Source: Sporosarcina cascadiensis (GTDB taxonomy: Bacteria > Bacillota > Bacilli > Bacillales_A > Planococcaceae). Taken from it: 64,000 nt of DNA. The stretch covers positions 86,108 through 150,107 of the forward strand of contig NZ_WHVV01000002.1 of NCBI RefSeq assembly GCF_009650995.1, in the 5' to 3' direction. The notes below the pieces were generated by a model that saw nothing but the letters and a program-made list of their open reading frames with translations, searched no databases and was not told where the DNA came from. Below, one piece after another: positions 25,667 through 34,473 of the stretch (within the stretch, counting starts at the first letter, position 1; each line of letters starts with the position of its first letter). A program made the position numbers and the translations under genes.

Positions 25667-26725
25667 CTATCTGCGATTTTCCCTTAGTGTAACATATCCG
25701 GCCCTTTTCCGTTTCGGAAACTCCAGCAAATAACGAATCGCCTCCAGCAGCTTCTCCTCGCCATCCCCGACATTCAGCCGCAGCTGACGCTTTACTGCGC
25801 GTTCTCTTCTTGCATCATGCAGCAATAGCTCCATAATCGCATTCAGCAGATTTGACTGTGTCACTTTGCGGCCAAGCCCGAGGTGAATGAAACCGTTCTG
25901 TTCCGTCGGGAAACCGAGGTTTGATTCGAAGTCGTTTTGGGCAAGCACTATACAAGGCACACCGATGACTGCCACCTCATAGGGTGTATAACCGGCATCG
26001 CATAAAATCATATCAGCCTTCGAAAAAACTTCCGTATGATTTTGCGGAGCGCGCAGGACCCTCGTGTTCCGCCGACTGAGCGCCATCATTTGTATTTCAC
26101 TCACGTCATGAGTATAATTTGAGCCAATTAAAACAGACACGTTCAGCGGGATCTGCAGTTGCTTAATATGCCGCAGCGCCCGATACGTCAAGTTTCCGGG
26201 ATCTTCGTCGCCGAATGAAATCACCAGATGCGGCGAGTCGGCAGGCTTTTTTCGTTTCAGCCCTGCACCGCGGCTTCGTTTCAGTGAAGGATCTGCTGCA
26301 AACGTCTCATGACCGGCAGTGTAATGATCAGGAAGCGTCTCATGCGTTTCCTCGTAAAGTGTCTGGACGACTAAATCAGCTAAATGGCCGCCTTCGCCAA
26401 AATCATCAAAATGCAGAAGGCTTGGCACTAACTCCTGAAGCTTGGCCACTTCTTCTCTGTGGCTGACACCGCCGTCCCGAATGAAAAGGTCGGGCTGTAG
26501 ATCGGCAACATGCTTCAGCAGGGAAGAAGGACCATCCACTGAATAATAGGTGAAATCGGTGTTTGGCTGTATTGTTTCCGTGTCGTACAGGAAAGTTATT
26601 TCTGCTTCGGATTTCAGAGCATTTGCAAGTATTGCTGCACGTCGCAGAGGATAACTTCCTTTTCCGTCAGTTATAGAAAGATACATCACTATTTTTTTTT
26701 GGACTTGTTGTTCGATTGGAACCAC
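25667..26725 (-). CDS. PseG/SpsG-like glycosyltransferase-fold protein
   Basis: 352 residues. The C-terminal half contains LVISFGDEDPGNLTYRAL (about 180-197) and a CDAGYTPYEVAVIGVPCIVL block near 255. This is the GT-B-like pattern shared by UDP-sugar hydrolase PseG and spore-coat polysaccharide protein SpsG. The N-terminal half has the matching DGKGSYPLRRAAILANAL segment. Its role is probably in spore-coat or surface glycan synthesis, though no other glycan genes adjoin it. The start is uncertain: the GTG at 26725 touches its AAAGG site, and a run of nine A lies in codons 9-12. The ATG at 26686 is the alternative. Confidence 0.65.
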   Translation of the reverse strand: MVPIEQQVQKKIVMYLSITDGKGSYPLRRAAILANALKSEAEITFLYDTETIQPNTDFTYYSVDGPSSLLKHVADLQPDLFIRDGGVSHREEVAKLQELVPSLLHFDDFGEGGHLADLVVQTLYEETHETLPDHYTAGHETFAADPSLKRSRGAGLKRKKPADSPHLVISFGDEDPGNLTYRALRHIKQLQIPLNVSVLIGSNYTHDVSEIQMMALSRRNTRVLRAPQNHTEVFSKADMILCDAGYTPYEVAVIGVPCIVLAQNDFESNLGFPTEQNGFIHLGLGRKVTQSNLLNAIMELLLHDARRERAVKRQLRLNVGDGEEKLLEAIRYLLEFPKRKRAGYVTLRENRR

Positions 26726-26841
26726 CCTTTCTGAACCTGCTTCGTTCCTCTAAGCCTATGAAAATGTATAATAGTTTATTACAATGAAGAACGGGCAGCA
26801 CAGTTCGCCTGCTGGAACACAATGAAAGGGGCCTTGCGGAA

Positions 26842-28779
26842 ATGTTTGATTCATTGCTGATGGACTTAATGTTCGTCATATTAATTGGAGTTGGATCACA
26901 ATGGATTGCATGGCGCACAAGAATGCCGGCGATTGTTGTGATGGCGATTGCAGGTTTGCTGGTCGGCCCGATATTCGGCTTGATCAATCCGCAGCAGTCA
27001 ATGGGGGATTTATTCAGCCCAATTATTACATTTGCAGTTGCTATTATTTTATTTGAAGGCAGTCTGAATTTAGACTTTAAAGAAATTAAAGGATTTGGCC
27101 GGCCGGTTGCAAGGATTGTTACATTCGGTGCGTTCATCGCCTGGATTGCCGGATCGCTGGCAGCTCATTATATTGCCGGATTATCATGGGAAGTAGCTTT
27201 CATTATCGGCGGATTATTCATCGTTACGGGGCCGACTGTTATTCTGCCGCTGCTTCGGCAGGCCCGTCTGAAACCGCGTCCTGCTGCTATATTGAAGTGG
27301 GAAGGCATAGTCGTCGATCCGTTCGGCGCATTGCTGGCAGTTTTTGCATTCGAAGCAATCAAATTCATCAATAATGAAGTGACGGCAAAAACGATGCTGC
27401 TGTTCGTCGGGGCATCAGCGTTTTCCGTCCTGCTTGGCTGGGGAACGAGCCGTATTCTCGGATCAGCATTTGAGAAGGGAAGAATTCCGGAGTATTTGAA
27501 AGCGCCGATTTTATTCGGACTGGTCTTATTCGTCTTTGTTCTTTCGGATGAAATCATGCATGAAACAGGATTGCTCGCTGTCACGGCAATGGGGATGACG
27601 ATGGCGAATATGCCGCTGACGACTTTGCAGGACATCCGGCATTTCAAGGAAAATATTTCAGTGCTGCTGATATCGGGAATTTTCGTTATGCTGACTGCGT
27701 CGCTCGATCCGCATATATTGATTGAAATATTGAACCCGAAAATCGTTCTGTATGTACTCGCGATGCTCTTCGTTGTCCGCCCGCTGTCAATCTGGCTGTC
27801 AACTATCGGCACGGACTTGACCGTAAAAGAAAAGACACTGATCGGCTGGATTGCACCGCGTGGAATTGTAGCGCTGACAGTGTCGGGGTACTTTGCAACT
27901 ATCTTGCTGGAAAATGGCTATAAGGATGCAGAGCTGCTGACAGCGCTGACGTTCGCGCTCGTATTTTCTACCGTAGTCGTGCACGGCTTCTCGATCGGCT
28001 GGCTCGCGAAGAAGTTGAATTTGACGACACCTGCAGAAACCGGAGTTGTTTTGATTGGGAGTTCCCGTTTCACAGCAGAACTTGCAAAGTCTATTCAGGA
28101 TGATGATCATCAAGTGCTCATTATGGAAGATTCGTGGGGCGGGCTGTCTAATGCGCGGAAACTTGGCATTCCGACGTATATGGGCGATATTCTCTCCGAG
28201 CACACAGGGTACCACTTGGACTTGACGCCTTATCGCTATATTTTGGCCATGACCAAAATGGACACGTATAACGCGCATGTATGTGCAGACTTTACACCTG
28301 ACCTGGGCCGCGACTTGCTTTTCCAGACGATGACGCATAAGCGGACAGCAGACAGGCAGATTAATTTATCGACGGGGCAGTTATTGTTTACACCCAGCCT
28401 GTCTATCAATGAACTGGAAGAACGGATGACTTCAGGCTACGTCTTCCGTAAAACACTGCTGACGAATCAATACAGCTACACGCAGTATCTGCGCGAGCGG
28501 GATGATCAGTCGATTTTGCTGTATATTTTACGGGCAAATGGTGATATGGAATTCTACACAGCGGAAAAAGAGCTGCAAGCACAGACCGGCGATACGATTG
28601 TCACACTCTCTACACCAAATAAAACCATTGAACGTACGATTGACCGCCTGGAAGGTAAAAACAGCAAGAATACCGCGAAAAAAGAAATGATAGAAACTAA
28701 ATTCCTGGAAGAACAGCCGAATGAAAAACCGGAACTGCCGGGAGAAGCTCCGCCGAAACTAAATAATATGCTGAAATGA
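26842..28779 (+). CDS. Cation:proton antiporter (CPA1/NhaP-like) with C-terminal regulatory domain
   Basis: 645 residues. About twelve membrane spans (1-400) include LLVGPIFGLINPQQ, the ion-binding GPTVILPLLRQ region, EGIVVDPFGALLAVFAFEA, and IAPRGIVALTVSGYFA. This fits Na+/H+ (or K+/H+) antiporters of the CPA1 family. The cytosolic tail (about 405-645) begins with a TrkA-N-like fold (GVVLIGSSRFTAELAKSIQ) and then a TrkA-C-like segment, suggesting nucleotide-controlled gating. Ribosome binding site AAAGGGG. Monocistronic, with a strong terminator. Confidence 0.85.
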   Translation: MFDSLLMDLMFVILIGVGSQWIAWRTRMPAIVVMAIAGLLVGPIFGLINPQQSMGDLFSPIITFAVAIILFEGSLNLDFKEIKGFGRPVARIVTFGAFIAWIAGSLAAHYIAGLSWEVAFIIGGLFIVTGPTVILPLLRQARLKPRPAAILKWEGIVVDPFGALLAVFAFEAIKFINNEVTAKTMLLFVGASAFSVLLGWGTSRILGSAFEKGRIPEYLKAPILFGLVLFVFVLSDEIMHETGLLAVTAMGMTMANMPLTTLQDIRHFKENISVLLISGIFVMLTASLDPHILIEILNPKIVLYVLAMLFVVRPLSIWLSTIGTDLTVKEKTLIGWIAPRGIVALTVSGYFATILLENGYKDAELLTALTFALVFSTVVVHGFSIGWLAKKLNLTTPAETGVVLIGSSRFTAELAKSIQDDDHQVLIMEDSWGGLSNARKLGIPTYMGDILSEHTGYHLDLTPYRYILAMTKMDTYNAHVCADFTPDLGRDLLFQTMTHKRTADRQINLSTGQLLFTPSLSINELEERMTSGYVFRKTLLTNQYSYTQYLRERDDQSILLYILRANGDMEFYTAEKELQAQTGDTIVTLSTPNKTIERTIDRLEGKNSKNTAKKEMIETKFLEEQPNEKPELPGEAPPKLNNMLK

Positions 28780-28800
28780 TTACTTGAACTTCTGCAGATG

Positions 28801-28846
28801 GGCTGTCCGGAGAATCAGAAATGATTCTCCCGGACAGCCTTTTTTT
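28801..28846 (+). terminator. Terminator after antiporter gene
   Basis: GGCTGTCCGG-AGAATC pairs with GATTCTCCCGGACAGCC (one bulge), followed by seven T. Confidence 0.9.
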
Positions 28847-28888
28847 GAATAAGTGAACTAGCAGAACAAGCCGACGCAGAGCCTTGCT

Positions 28889-29033
28889 GCGCCAAAACAG
28901 ACGGGGGACGAACCAAAACCTCTTAAAACCGCGTTAAGCGAGAATTGCCGCACCAAAGCGGCCCCCAGCCGCGCCAAAACAAACTTTCTGCGAACCAAAA
29001 TAATCTCCCACCGCACCAAACATATTTTGTCTT
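28889..29033 (+). repeat. 21-bp periodic array, type II core (7 units)
   Basis: Cores are at 28889 GCGCCAA, 28910 GAACCAA, 28931 GCGTTAA, 28950 GCACCAA, 28971 GCGCCAA, 28992 GAACCAA and 29013 GCACCAA. All steps are 21 bases except one of 19. The sequences between cores are unrelated to one another. From here to 29311 I see no gene. Confidence 0.9.
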
Positions 29034-29310
29034 TTATTATGGAAAAATGAGGAGATATCTCACACCGCTTTATTCCATGAAACATCCAGGTTTATGTGCA
29101 GCTGAATAAGGGTATTCATTAGACACATGTTATGGGAGATACATAGTAGGTTTCACCCGCATATCTGAAAAAAGTTGACAGTAAAAGTCTTTATACAGGC
29201 AGTCAGAGATAATTGATAATTTAGAAAGCGTTCTTTAGCCCGATTGGCTGACTAACTGACTTTCAGTAGAATAAGAAGTAATGAAGAAAATTCCTTAGGA
29301 GGTGGATGCG

Positions 29311-29892
29311 ATGAATGCTGTAATGGGGTTTGCAAGCGCTGCTGAACAACTGCAGCGGTATGACGCAGTCCGAAGAAGGAATGCGGAAAATGCCTATGAT
29401 AAACAGACAGAGTTTCGCGAACAGGCGAATAAATCCTTAGAAGATCTGGAAGCACTTCTGCGCGGAGAGCAAAAAAACGCTGAACAGGTTCCCAATGAAA
29501 AAGCTGAATTCCAAAAGCTTGGCGCAGGTCAAGTGAAAAACATCGCCATCCCGCTTGGCAATAACTTAGAAGAAACGATTGATCTTTGGCGCGATGTGCG
29601 CAGAGAAGCATACTCCGTGCCGGAACCGACGACAGCGGATTACCAGCTCGGCAGCAAAGCATCGGCAAAAATTGCCCAGGCTGAATTGCAGCTGTCTCTT
29701 CATAACCGGGCCAAAGTACTTCGCGAGCAGATGTCAGCTGTATCAGCACGTACAGAAGCCGTACCTGCAGATATGGCAGCAGACCGCCTGCAAAGACGTT
29801 ACGAGAATGCTTTTTCTGTCTATGATATTCAAAGTCAGGCCAGAATTAACCAGTATCAGATAGAACGTCCTGAATTGAATGTCAGTGTCTGA
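29311..29892 (+). CDS. Conserved-looking helical protein of unknown function
   Basis: 193 residues after a perfect AGGAGG site 8 bases upstream (an in-frame GTG at 29302 overlaps that site). The sequence is rich in Ala, Glu, Gln and Arg and predicted almost wholly helical: SAAEQLQRYDAVRRRNAENA at the start, ETIDLWRDVRREAYSVPEPT in the middle, and a long helix with QSQARINQYQIERPE at the end. No signal peptide, membrane span or cysteine is seen. I do not recognise the family. It is monocistronic with a terminator, and a large 5' gap separates it from the antiporter. Confidence 0.6.
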   Translation: MNAVMGFASAAEQLQRYDAVRRRNAENAYDKQTEFREQANKSLEDLEALLRGEQKNAEQVPNEKAEFQKLGAGQVKNIAIPLGNNLEETIDLWRDVRREAYSVPEPTTADYQLGSKASAKIAQAELQLSLHNRAKVLREQMSAVSARTEAVPADMAADRLQRRYENAFSVYDIQSQARINQYQIERPELNVSV

Positions 29893-29938
29893 TGGAGTTG
29901 GAAAGTATTTTCGTCAGCAGGCAGCTATAAGTCATCGA

Positions 29939-29976
29939 AGCCCATTTTCTGAAATTCAGTGAAGTGGGCTTTTTTA
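29939..29976 (+). terminator. Terminator overlapping the leader of the ybaK-like gene
   Basis: AGCCCA (29939-29944) pairs with TGGGCT (29965-29970) around an inner CTGAAATTCAG palindrome, followed by a T-run. Confidence 0.75.
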
Positions 29977-30006
29977 AGTTTCATTATGAAGGAAGAGGTT
30001 TTTCAA

Positions 30007-30498
30007 TTGGCAAAAAAACAAAAATCCGCGAAGACCAATGCCATCCGAATTATCGAAAGTGAAAACATCGACTTTGAAGTGCGCAGTTATGAGATCGAAG
30101 ATGGTCAAAACGATGGGCTTTCGGTAGCAGCTAAAACCAATACTCCCGCAGCGAATGTCTATAAAACGCTCGTTGCCGCGGCAGGCAAAACAGACCTCTT
30201 CGTGTTCATCATCCCGGTGGCAGACGAGCTGGATCTGAAAAAAGCAGCTAAAGCAGCAGGTTTCAAAAAAGTCGATATGCTGCCGATGAAGGATCTGACG
30301 AAGGAAACAGGCTATGTAAAGGGTGGCTGTTCGCCGGTTGGTATGAGGAAAGAACTTCCAACATTCATTGATTCCCAGGCAGAAACGCTGGATTATATAT
30401 TTGTCAGTGCAGGGAAAGTAGGCTTGCAGATGAAGCTGGCTCCGCGTGACCTGGCTGCTGTCACGAAAGCTCAATTTGCAGACATTGTGAAGGAATAG
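30007..30498 (+). CDS. Aminoacyl-tRNA deacylase, YbaK/EbsC family
   Basis: 163 residues, a stand-alone editing domain of the Cys-tRNA(Pro) deacylase group. Visible features are KTNAIRIIESENIDFEV at the start, AANVYKTLVAAAGKTD (the conserved lysine), and KGGCSPVGMRKELPTFID near 110. It would hydrolyse mischarged tRNA, typically Cys-tRNA(Pro). The start is set at TTG (30007), 8 bases after AAGGAAGAGG; ATG codons further upstream lie inside the preceding terminator. The family length is close to 160 residues, which supports this choice. Confidence 0.85.
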   Translation: MAKKQKSAKTNAIRIIESENIDFEVRSYEIEDGQNDGLSVAAKTNTPAANVYKTLVAAAGKTDLFVFIIPVADELDLKKAAKAAGFKKVDMLPMKDLTKETGYVKGGCSPVGMRKELPTFIDSQAETLDYIFVSAGKVGLQMKLAPRDLAAVTKAQFADIVKE

Positions 30499-30565
30499 CC
30501 TCACATCTTCCTAGTTTTCTGCTACAATAGGAAGAATGAGCACGTGACAACTAGAGGAAAGAAGA

Positions 30566-31219
30566 ATGTGTATGCGTAATTTATTGGCTTGGCGCTGGAT
30601 TTTTTTTGTCGGCGGAATGATGATCATGTCGCTTGGCATCTCCCTGACGATTAAAGGACAGCGATTCGGAATCGGACCCTGGGACGTACTGCACGTCGGG
30701 CTGTTCCAAAATATTGGATTAACCATTGGTTCCTGGAGTATTCTCACAGGACTTTTAATTGTTACGGTGTCCTCTCTTGCCCTGAAGGAATGGCCGAGAT
30801 GGGGAACGTGGCTGAATATGCTGGTGATTGGCTTGTTTATTGACTTCTTTAACTGGCTGCTGCCTGACGTGACATCCGTTGCTGCACAAAGCATTTGTTT
30901 TGTGCTCGGAGTATTGGTGATGGCATACGGCGTCGGGATTTATGTTTCGCCAAACCTCGGTGCCGGACCGCGGGACAGCCTGATGCTTTTGCTTGTGGAT
31001 AAACTCGGATGGAGCCTTCGTACAGCGAGAACGACAATTGAAGCGATTGTTACCCTGGTCGGATTTTTACTTGGCGGGCCAGTGGGAATCGGGACATTAT
31101 TTGTCGTGCTGTTCATTGGCCAGTTTATTCAGATCGCCATGCCGCAATGTAAAAAGCTGCTTTTGTGGATTACGAATCAAGACGACGAGAAAGTGTTGTT
31201 GCGCTATAAAAGAGCATAA
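30566..31219 (+). CDS. YczE/YyaS/YitT-type membrane protein
   Basis: 217 residues with about five or six membrane spans. The motif GQRFGIGPWDVLHVGLFQN after the first span and its near-copy NLGAGPRDSLMLLLVDKLG in the second half are typical of the YczE-type integral membrane proteins. Function is unknown; the family is sometimes linked to transport. Ribosome binding site AGAGGAAAG. A small gene on the opposite strand converges on it, with a shared hairpin between. Confidence 0.75.
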   Translation: MCMRNLLAWRWIFFVGGMMIMSLGISLTIKGQRFGIGPWDVLHVGLFQNIGLTIGSWSILTGLLIVTVSSLALKEWPRWGTWLNMLVIGLFIDFFNWLLPDVTSVAAQSICFVLGVLVMAYGVGIYVSPNLGAGPRDSLMLLLVDKLGWSLRTARTTIEAIVTLVGFLLGGPVGIGTLFVVLFIGQFIQIAMPQCKKLLLWITNQDDEKVLLRYKRA

Positions 31220-31228
31220 GCCGAAATC

Positions 31229-31262
31229 AATAAGCCGCCTTCCATTTGGAAAGCGGCTTATT
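31229..31262. terminator. Hairpin between convergent genes
   Basis: AATAAGCCGC (31229-31238) pairs with GCGGCTTATT (31253-31262), with inner TTCC/GGAA. T-runs are weak, so it is a probable bidirectional terminator. Confidence 0.6.
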
Positions 31263-31269
31263 AAGATTG

Positions 31270-31434
31270 CTATTTTTTATCGCTTGTACTGTCGGCTGTT
31301 TCTTCTCCAGGTACTACTTTCTTAATATCATAGTATTTATCAGCGCCCATTCCGCCTTCACCTATCATCTTTGAAATTTCCTTCGTGCGCATTTCATTCT
31401 TTTTAATGATTTTCTTTCTGTCATCTTTAGCCAT
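31270..31434 (-). CDS. Small hypothetical protein (54 aa)
   Basis: Read on the minus strand: ATG at 31434, 54 codons, TAG at 31270-31272. The ribosome binding site is outstanding (AAGGAGGAGG 8 bases upstream), which argues strongly that it is real. The product begins MAKDDRKKIIKKNEMRTKEI and continues with SKMIGEGGMGADKYYDIKK; it is very basic, then acidic at the end. I do not know its function. It is convergent with the YczE-like gene. Confidence 0.7.
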   Translation of the reverse strand: MAKDDRKKIIKKNEMRTKEISKMIGEGGMGADKYYDIKKVVPGEETADSTSDKK

Positions 31435-31610
31435 TTACAATTCCTCCTCCTTATAAAAGCATAGTTTACTTTTCCAGAAGCAGAACGTGAATCTACTAAT
31501 TAATGAATGGTACAATACCATTTTAACACAAAAGTGGAAGGAGAAACTAAGGAATTGGCTTTATTTGCTGAAAAGTCGAATTTATTCTCGCGAAATTATT
31601 TCATTTAACT

Positions 31611-31638
31611 TGTAACGAATAGGTTTTTCAATCTATAT
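31611..31638 (+). promoter_or_regulatory. Putative ECF-type promoter of the sigma/anti-sigma operon
   Basis: TGTAAC (31611-31616), 16-base spacer, CTATAT (31633-31638), 40 bases before the sigma gene. The TGTAAC -35 resembles ECF elements, so autoregulation is plausible. Confidence 0.35.
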
Positions 31639-31677
31639 ATAGGTGTGCCGGTTTCACAATAAGGAAGGAGGAGGGAA

Positions 31678-32187
31678 TTGGAGGATTTAAGTGAAGTCTA
31701 TACTTCCTATGCAAATGAAATAAAGTTATTTCTTCTTTGTTTGACCTCACATGCAGATTTAGCAGAAGAATTGACACAGGAAACATTTTATCAAGCTGTA
31801 AAATCGATTGAACGCTACGATGGCGAATGCAAAATGTCGGTCTGGTTATGCCAGATTGCGAAGCATTCTTACTACGATCACTTAAAACGGGAGAAGTATA
31901 GAAACTATTCCAGTCTTGAACACCTGGCTCAAACGGGTATAGAACTTCCATCTAATGAAGACCTGCCGGACATCGCGGTGATAAAGCAAGATACGCAGCA
32001 GAAAGTTCAGGAGGAAATTCAAAGATTAAAAGAACCTCAACGGGAAATATTCTTACTTCGCACAAAACTGGAGTTGAGTTTCAAGGAAATCGGGATGATC
32101 TTTGAAAAAAATGAAAATTGGGCAAGGGTTACATACTATCGTGCAAAATGCACTTTAGCAGAAAGGTTGGATAAGAATGAAATGTAA
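31678..32187 (+). CDS. ECF-type RNA polymerase sigma factor
   Basis: 169 residues: region 2 (ADLAEELTQETFYQAVKSIE, then VWLCQIAKHSYYDHLKREK) and region 4 (PQREIFLLRTKLELSFKEIG, then ENWARVTYYRAKCTL). It starts at TTG close behind an AAGGAGGAGGG site. Its last 11 bases overlap the start of a zinc-finger anti-sigma gene, the classic translationally coupled pair. The local sequence is AT-rich compared with the flanking antiporter and bacillithiol regions. Confidence 0.88.
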   Translation: MEDLSEVYTSYANEIKLFLLCLTSHADLAEELTQETFYQAVKSIERYDGECKMSVWLCQIAKHSYYDHLKREKYRNYSSLEHLAQTGIELPSNEDLPDIAVIKQDTQQKVQEEIQRLKEPQREIFLLRTKLELSFKEIGMIFEKNENWARVTYYRAKCTLAERLDKNEM

Positions 32188-32797
32188 TATTATACAGGAT
32201 TTATTACCTTCTTATATTGATGGTATTTGCAGTGATGATACTGCTTCTGAAGTAGAAACCCATATTGAGAGCTGCACACAATGCAATCAAACTTTACAAA
32301 TAATGCGGCAGCCGATGCAGTATATTGCCGAGACAAATGTTGAAGAAGCGAAAGAACCTTTCAAGCGAATTAATAAAAAGCGGCGGGTACAAGTTATTGC
32401 TGCTTCGCTGTTGACATTTTTCATTATGATAATTGGTTATCAAGTCTTTCAACATGTAGGGGTTGTTAATCAATACTTTTCGCCCATGGTCAGCGGAATA
32501 GTGAATATAACTGACAACAGTGAAGAATGGCAGAGTATAAGTTTCTCTCATAATTCGATTGACCAACAAGATTTTATAGAATATGACAGCATCTTTTGGG
32601 AAAAGAAGGTCGTTAATGATGCAAATAATGAGAGTAATGTATTGCTCAGAGTAAAGGACGAACAAGGAAATATCATTATTGATGAGTTTCTTATTTCGCC
32701 CGGTAAAATTGCTGATTTGGAAAAACTAAAGAAAAATCAGAAATATTATTTTGAAATAAAAGCACCTGAAGGGCGCTATAGTATTAATGCGGTATGA
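32177..32797 (+). CDS. Zinc-finger (ZAS) anti-sigma factor, membrane anchored
   Basis: 206 residues. The N-terminus carries the ZAS signature, HIESCTQC, with His29, Cys33 and Cys36 plus Cys3. A single membrane span occupies about 71-92 after a KKRRVQ stop-transfer-like stretch. The extracytoplasmic part (about 95-206) is a small soluble domain with no recognised fold. It should hold the sigma factor of the preceding gene inactive until an envelope signal is sensed. Translation is coupled to that gene by an 11-base overlap. Confidence 0.85.
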   Translation: MKCNIIQDLLPSYIDGICSDDTASEVETHIESCTQCNQTLQIMRQPMQYIAETNVEEAKEPFKRINKKRRVQVIAASLLTFFIMIIGYQVFQHVGVVNQYFSPMVSGIVNITDNSEEWQSISFSHNSIDQQDFIEYDSIFWEKKVVNDANNESNVLLRVKDEQGNIIIDEFLISPGKIADLEKLKKNQKYYFEIKAPEGRYSINAV

Positions 32798-32910
32798 GCA
32801 TGGAATACTTGGACATTCCAGAATCAAGGCTTAGAATTCCTCTGTTATCATCAGGAAATTGTAACTTTTCCCCAAACATAAAGTCTAACTTATAAAAGGG
32901 GGAAGAACAA

Positions 32911-33483
32911 ATGAAGAAAATACTGATCATTTTTTTATTACTCACACTCAGTTCCCTTGCTCTGTTCGGCTGTCAGAAAACGGAGCAAGTGAAGGATGAA
33001 GAGCGATTGCCGGAGCCGAATGAACTAAAAACAACGGCTGAAGTTATGGAAGGTGATTTCATTTATCGCCTTGTTTCGGAGAAAGATCACTACGGCGAAG
33101 GGGAAGATGTGAAAATTTACGCGGAGCTGGAATATATAGGTCCCGAAAATGAAATGGAAATCAGACACGGCAGTTCACCGTTTTTATTTCCTATGACAGA
33201 AACTACACGGAATTATGAAATTGAATACGGAGTTACTATGGCAGAGGAGCGTACCGTTTTGAAAAAAGGTGAGCCGCTGCGCCAAGAAACCCGTGGGGGA
33301 GGAAGCTACTCGGAACACGACCCGGAAGAGTATAAAGAATTTATGAAAAAGGTTATGAAAGAAGACTATCCAAGCGGTCATTATATTGTGGACGGATATG
33401 CAAGCTTTGACACGGCGGGCGATGTTGAAAAGGAATACCTGATAGAAGCGCAGATTGAGTTTATTGTAGACGGGGAAGAATAG
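32911..33483 (+). CDS. Hypothetical lipoprotein
   Basis: 190 residues with a clear type II signal (MKKILIIFLLLTLSSLAL) and lipobox LFGC, Cys at 21. The mature part starts with an acidic linker and then a beta-rich domain (FIYRLVSEKDHYGEGEDVKI, then YAELEYIGPENEMEI) with Ig-like or BsuPI-like character. I do not recognise a named family. The strong GGGGGAAG site indicates real translation. Position after the sigma/anti-sigma pair suggests it could belong to the same stress response, but 113 bases separate them. Confidence 0.6.
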   Translation: MKKILIIFLLLTLSSLALFGCQKTEQVKDEERLPEPNELKTTAEVMEGDFIYRLVSEKDHYGEGEDVKIYAELEYIGPENEMEIRHGSSPFLFPMTETTRNYEIEYGVTMAEERTVLKKGEPLRQETRGGGSYSEHDPEEYKEFMKKVMKEDYPSGHYIVDGYASFDTAGDVEKEYLIEAQIEFIVDGEE

Positions 33484-33534
33484 GCTGTATACTGATGAAA
33501 AACTCAAACTAAATGATAAAAGGGAGGGTCAGTC

Positions 33535-34062
33535 ATGTCAGCAACCACTGTTCAAAAAGCTAAAAGAATCATAGAAGGTCTGGAATATGGTGCGTTTATT
33601 ACTTCTAAGGAATGGGAAAGCCGGAACTTTGAGTATTATTTTAATTATTTTTCGAGTTCAGATGCAGAGGTGAGAAAATATTCGCTTCTGGTTTTTGCGT
33701 CAGGTCTTGGAAACTGGTATGCATTGTCTGCTTTTATTTTTAAGCCGGTTGAAGAATTACGAAAAGATCCGTTGTTTGACCCGGACGCTTACTATTACTT
33801 ACCTGATTATATTGAGTCTTTCTTAAAAAATCGGGAGGGTATAGAGTCAGAATACCCGGGATTATATACAATGATCATTCATTTATTGATAGAATTAGAT
33901 AATAGAGAGTCATTTGATCTGCTATTTCCTGAACATGAATTGTTCCAGCGGTTAAGAGAAGAAGTTCTAAACAGCGCAGATATAGGAAATCGATTGATGT
34001 ATGATGATTTTCAACAGCTGCTGTATGATATGGGACTGCCGAACTTTTATAAGCCGCAGTAG
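33535..34062 (+). CDS. Hypothetical protein, 175 aa
   Basis: A soluble acidic protein with GGGAGGG before the ATG. It has helical segments beginning VQKAKRIIEGLEYGAFITS and a central EYYFNYFSSSDAEVRKYSL block that recalls HEAT-like or immunity-protein helices, but I cannot assign a family. It lies 51 bases after the lipoprotein gene on the same strand and is AT-rich like it. Confidence 0.5.
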   Translation: MSATTVQKAKRIIEGLEYGAFITSKEWESRNFEYYFNYFSSSDAEVRKYSLLVFASGLGNWYALSAFIFKPVEELRKDPLFDPDAYYYLPDYIESFLKNREGIESEYPGLYTMIIHLLIELDNRESFDLLFPEHELFQRLREEVLNSADIGNRLMYDDFQQLLYDMGLPNFYKPQ

Positions 34063-34104
34063 AATGAAATACTTCAGTAAAATTATTTTCATAAGGAGTC
34101 TGCT

Positions 34105-34371
34105 ATGTTGATCTATTTCACGCTTGTCGCTGTGTTTGTGTTTATTATTGTAATCAGCACAGTCATCGGATATCTATTTCATGAATTCAGCGGGAAACTC
34201 GTCACTTCTGGAAGAATTAGATGTATAGCAGGCATGGTTGTTTCGGTACTCGTCAGCATAATCATGACCAAGCTGCTGCTTTTCGGTATCTGGTACTATT
34301 ACGCGGCTGCCGCTGTGGTGACGGCCGTATTATATATAGTGCTCCTGAAATATTCCCAATCAAGACACTGA
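34105..34371 (+). CDS. Small membrane protein, 88 aa
   Basis: Three predicted membrane spans: residues 2-24 (FTLVAVFVFIIVISTVIGYL), about 38-55 and about 58-80. There is a short basic tail. Site AAGGAG lies before the ATG. The family is not recognised. A terminator follows, so it ends the cluster that starts with the lipoprotein gene. Confidence 0.55.
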   Translation: MLIYFTLVAVFVFIIVISTVIGYLFHEFSGKLVTSGRIRCIAGMVVSVLVSIIMTKLLLFGIWYYYAAAAVVTAVLYIVLLKYSQSRH

Positions 34372-34398
34372 CCTTGCATGCTAATGATTACGAATTTA

Positions 34399-34437
34399 CA
34401 CCGCTTATTCCTGTACGGATCAGCGGTGCTTTTTTTA
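34399..34437 (+). terminator. Terminator after small membrane protein gene
   Basis: CACCGC (34399-34404) pairs with GCGGTG (34423-34428), followed by a run of seven T. Confidence 0.75.
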
Positions 34438-34473
34438 TTTGCCTGTACATAGAATGAAAAGACGAAAGAAAGG

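Noticed and set aside
30507..30534. CTTCCTA...TAGGAAG inverted repeat after the YbaK-like gene
   Set aside because: Only 7 bp with a 14-base loop and no T-run; too weak to call a terminator.
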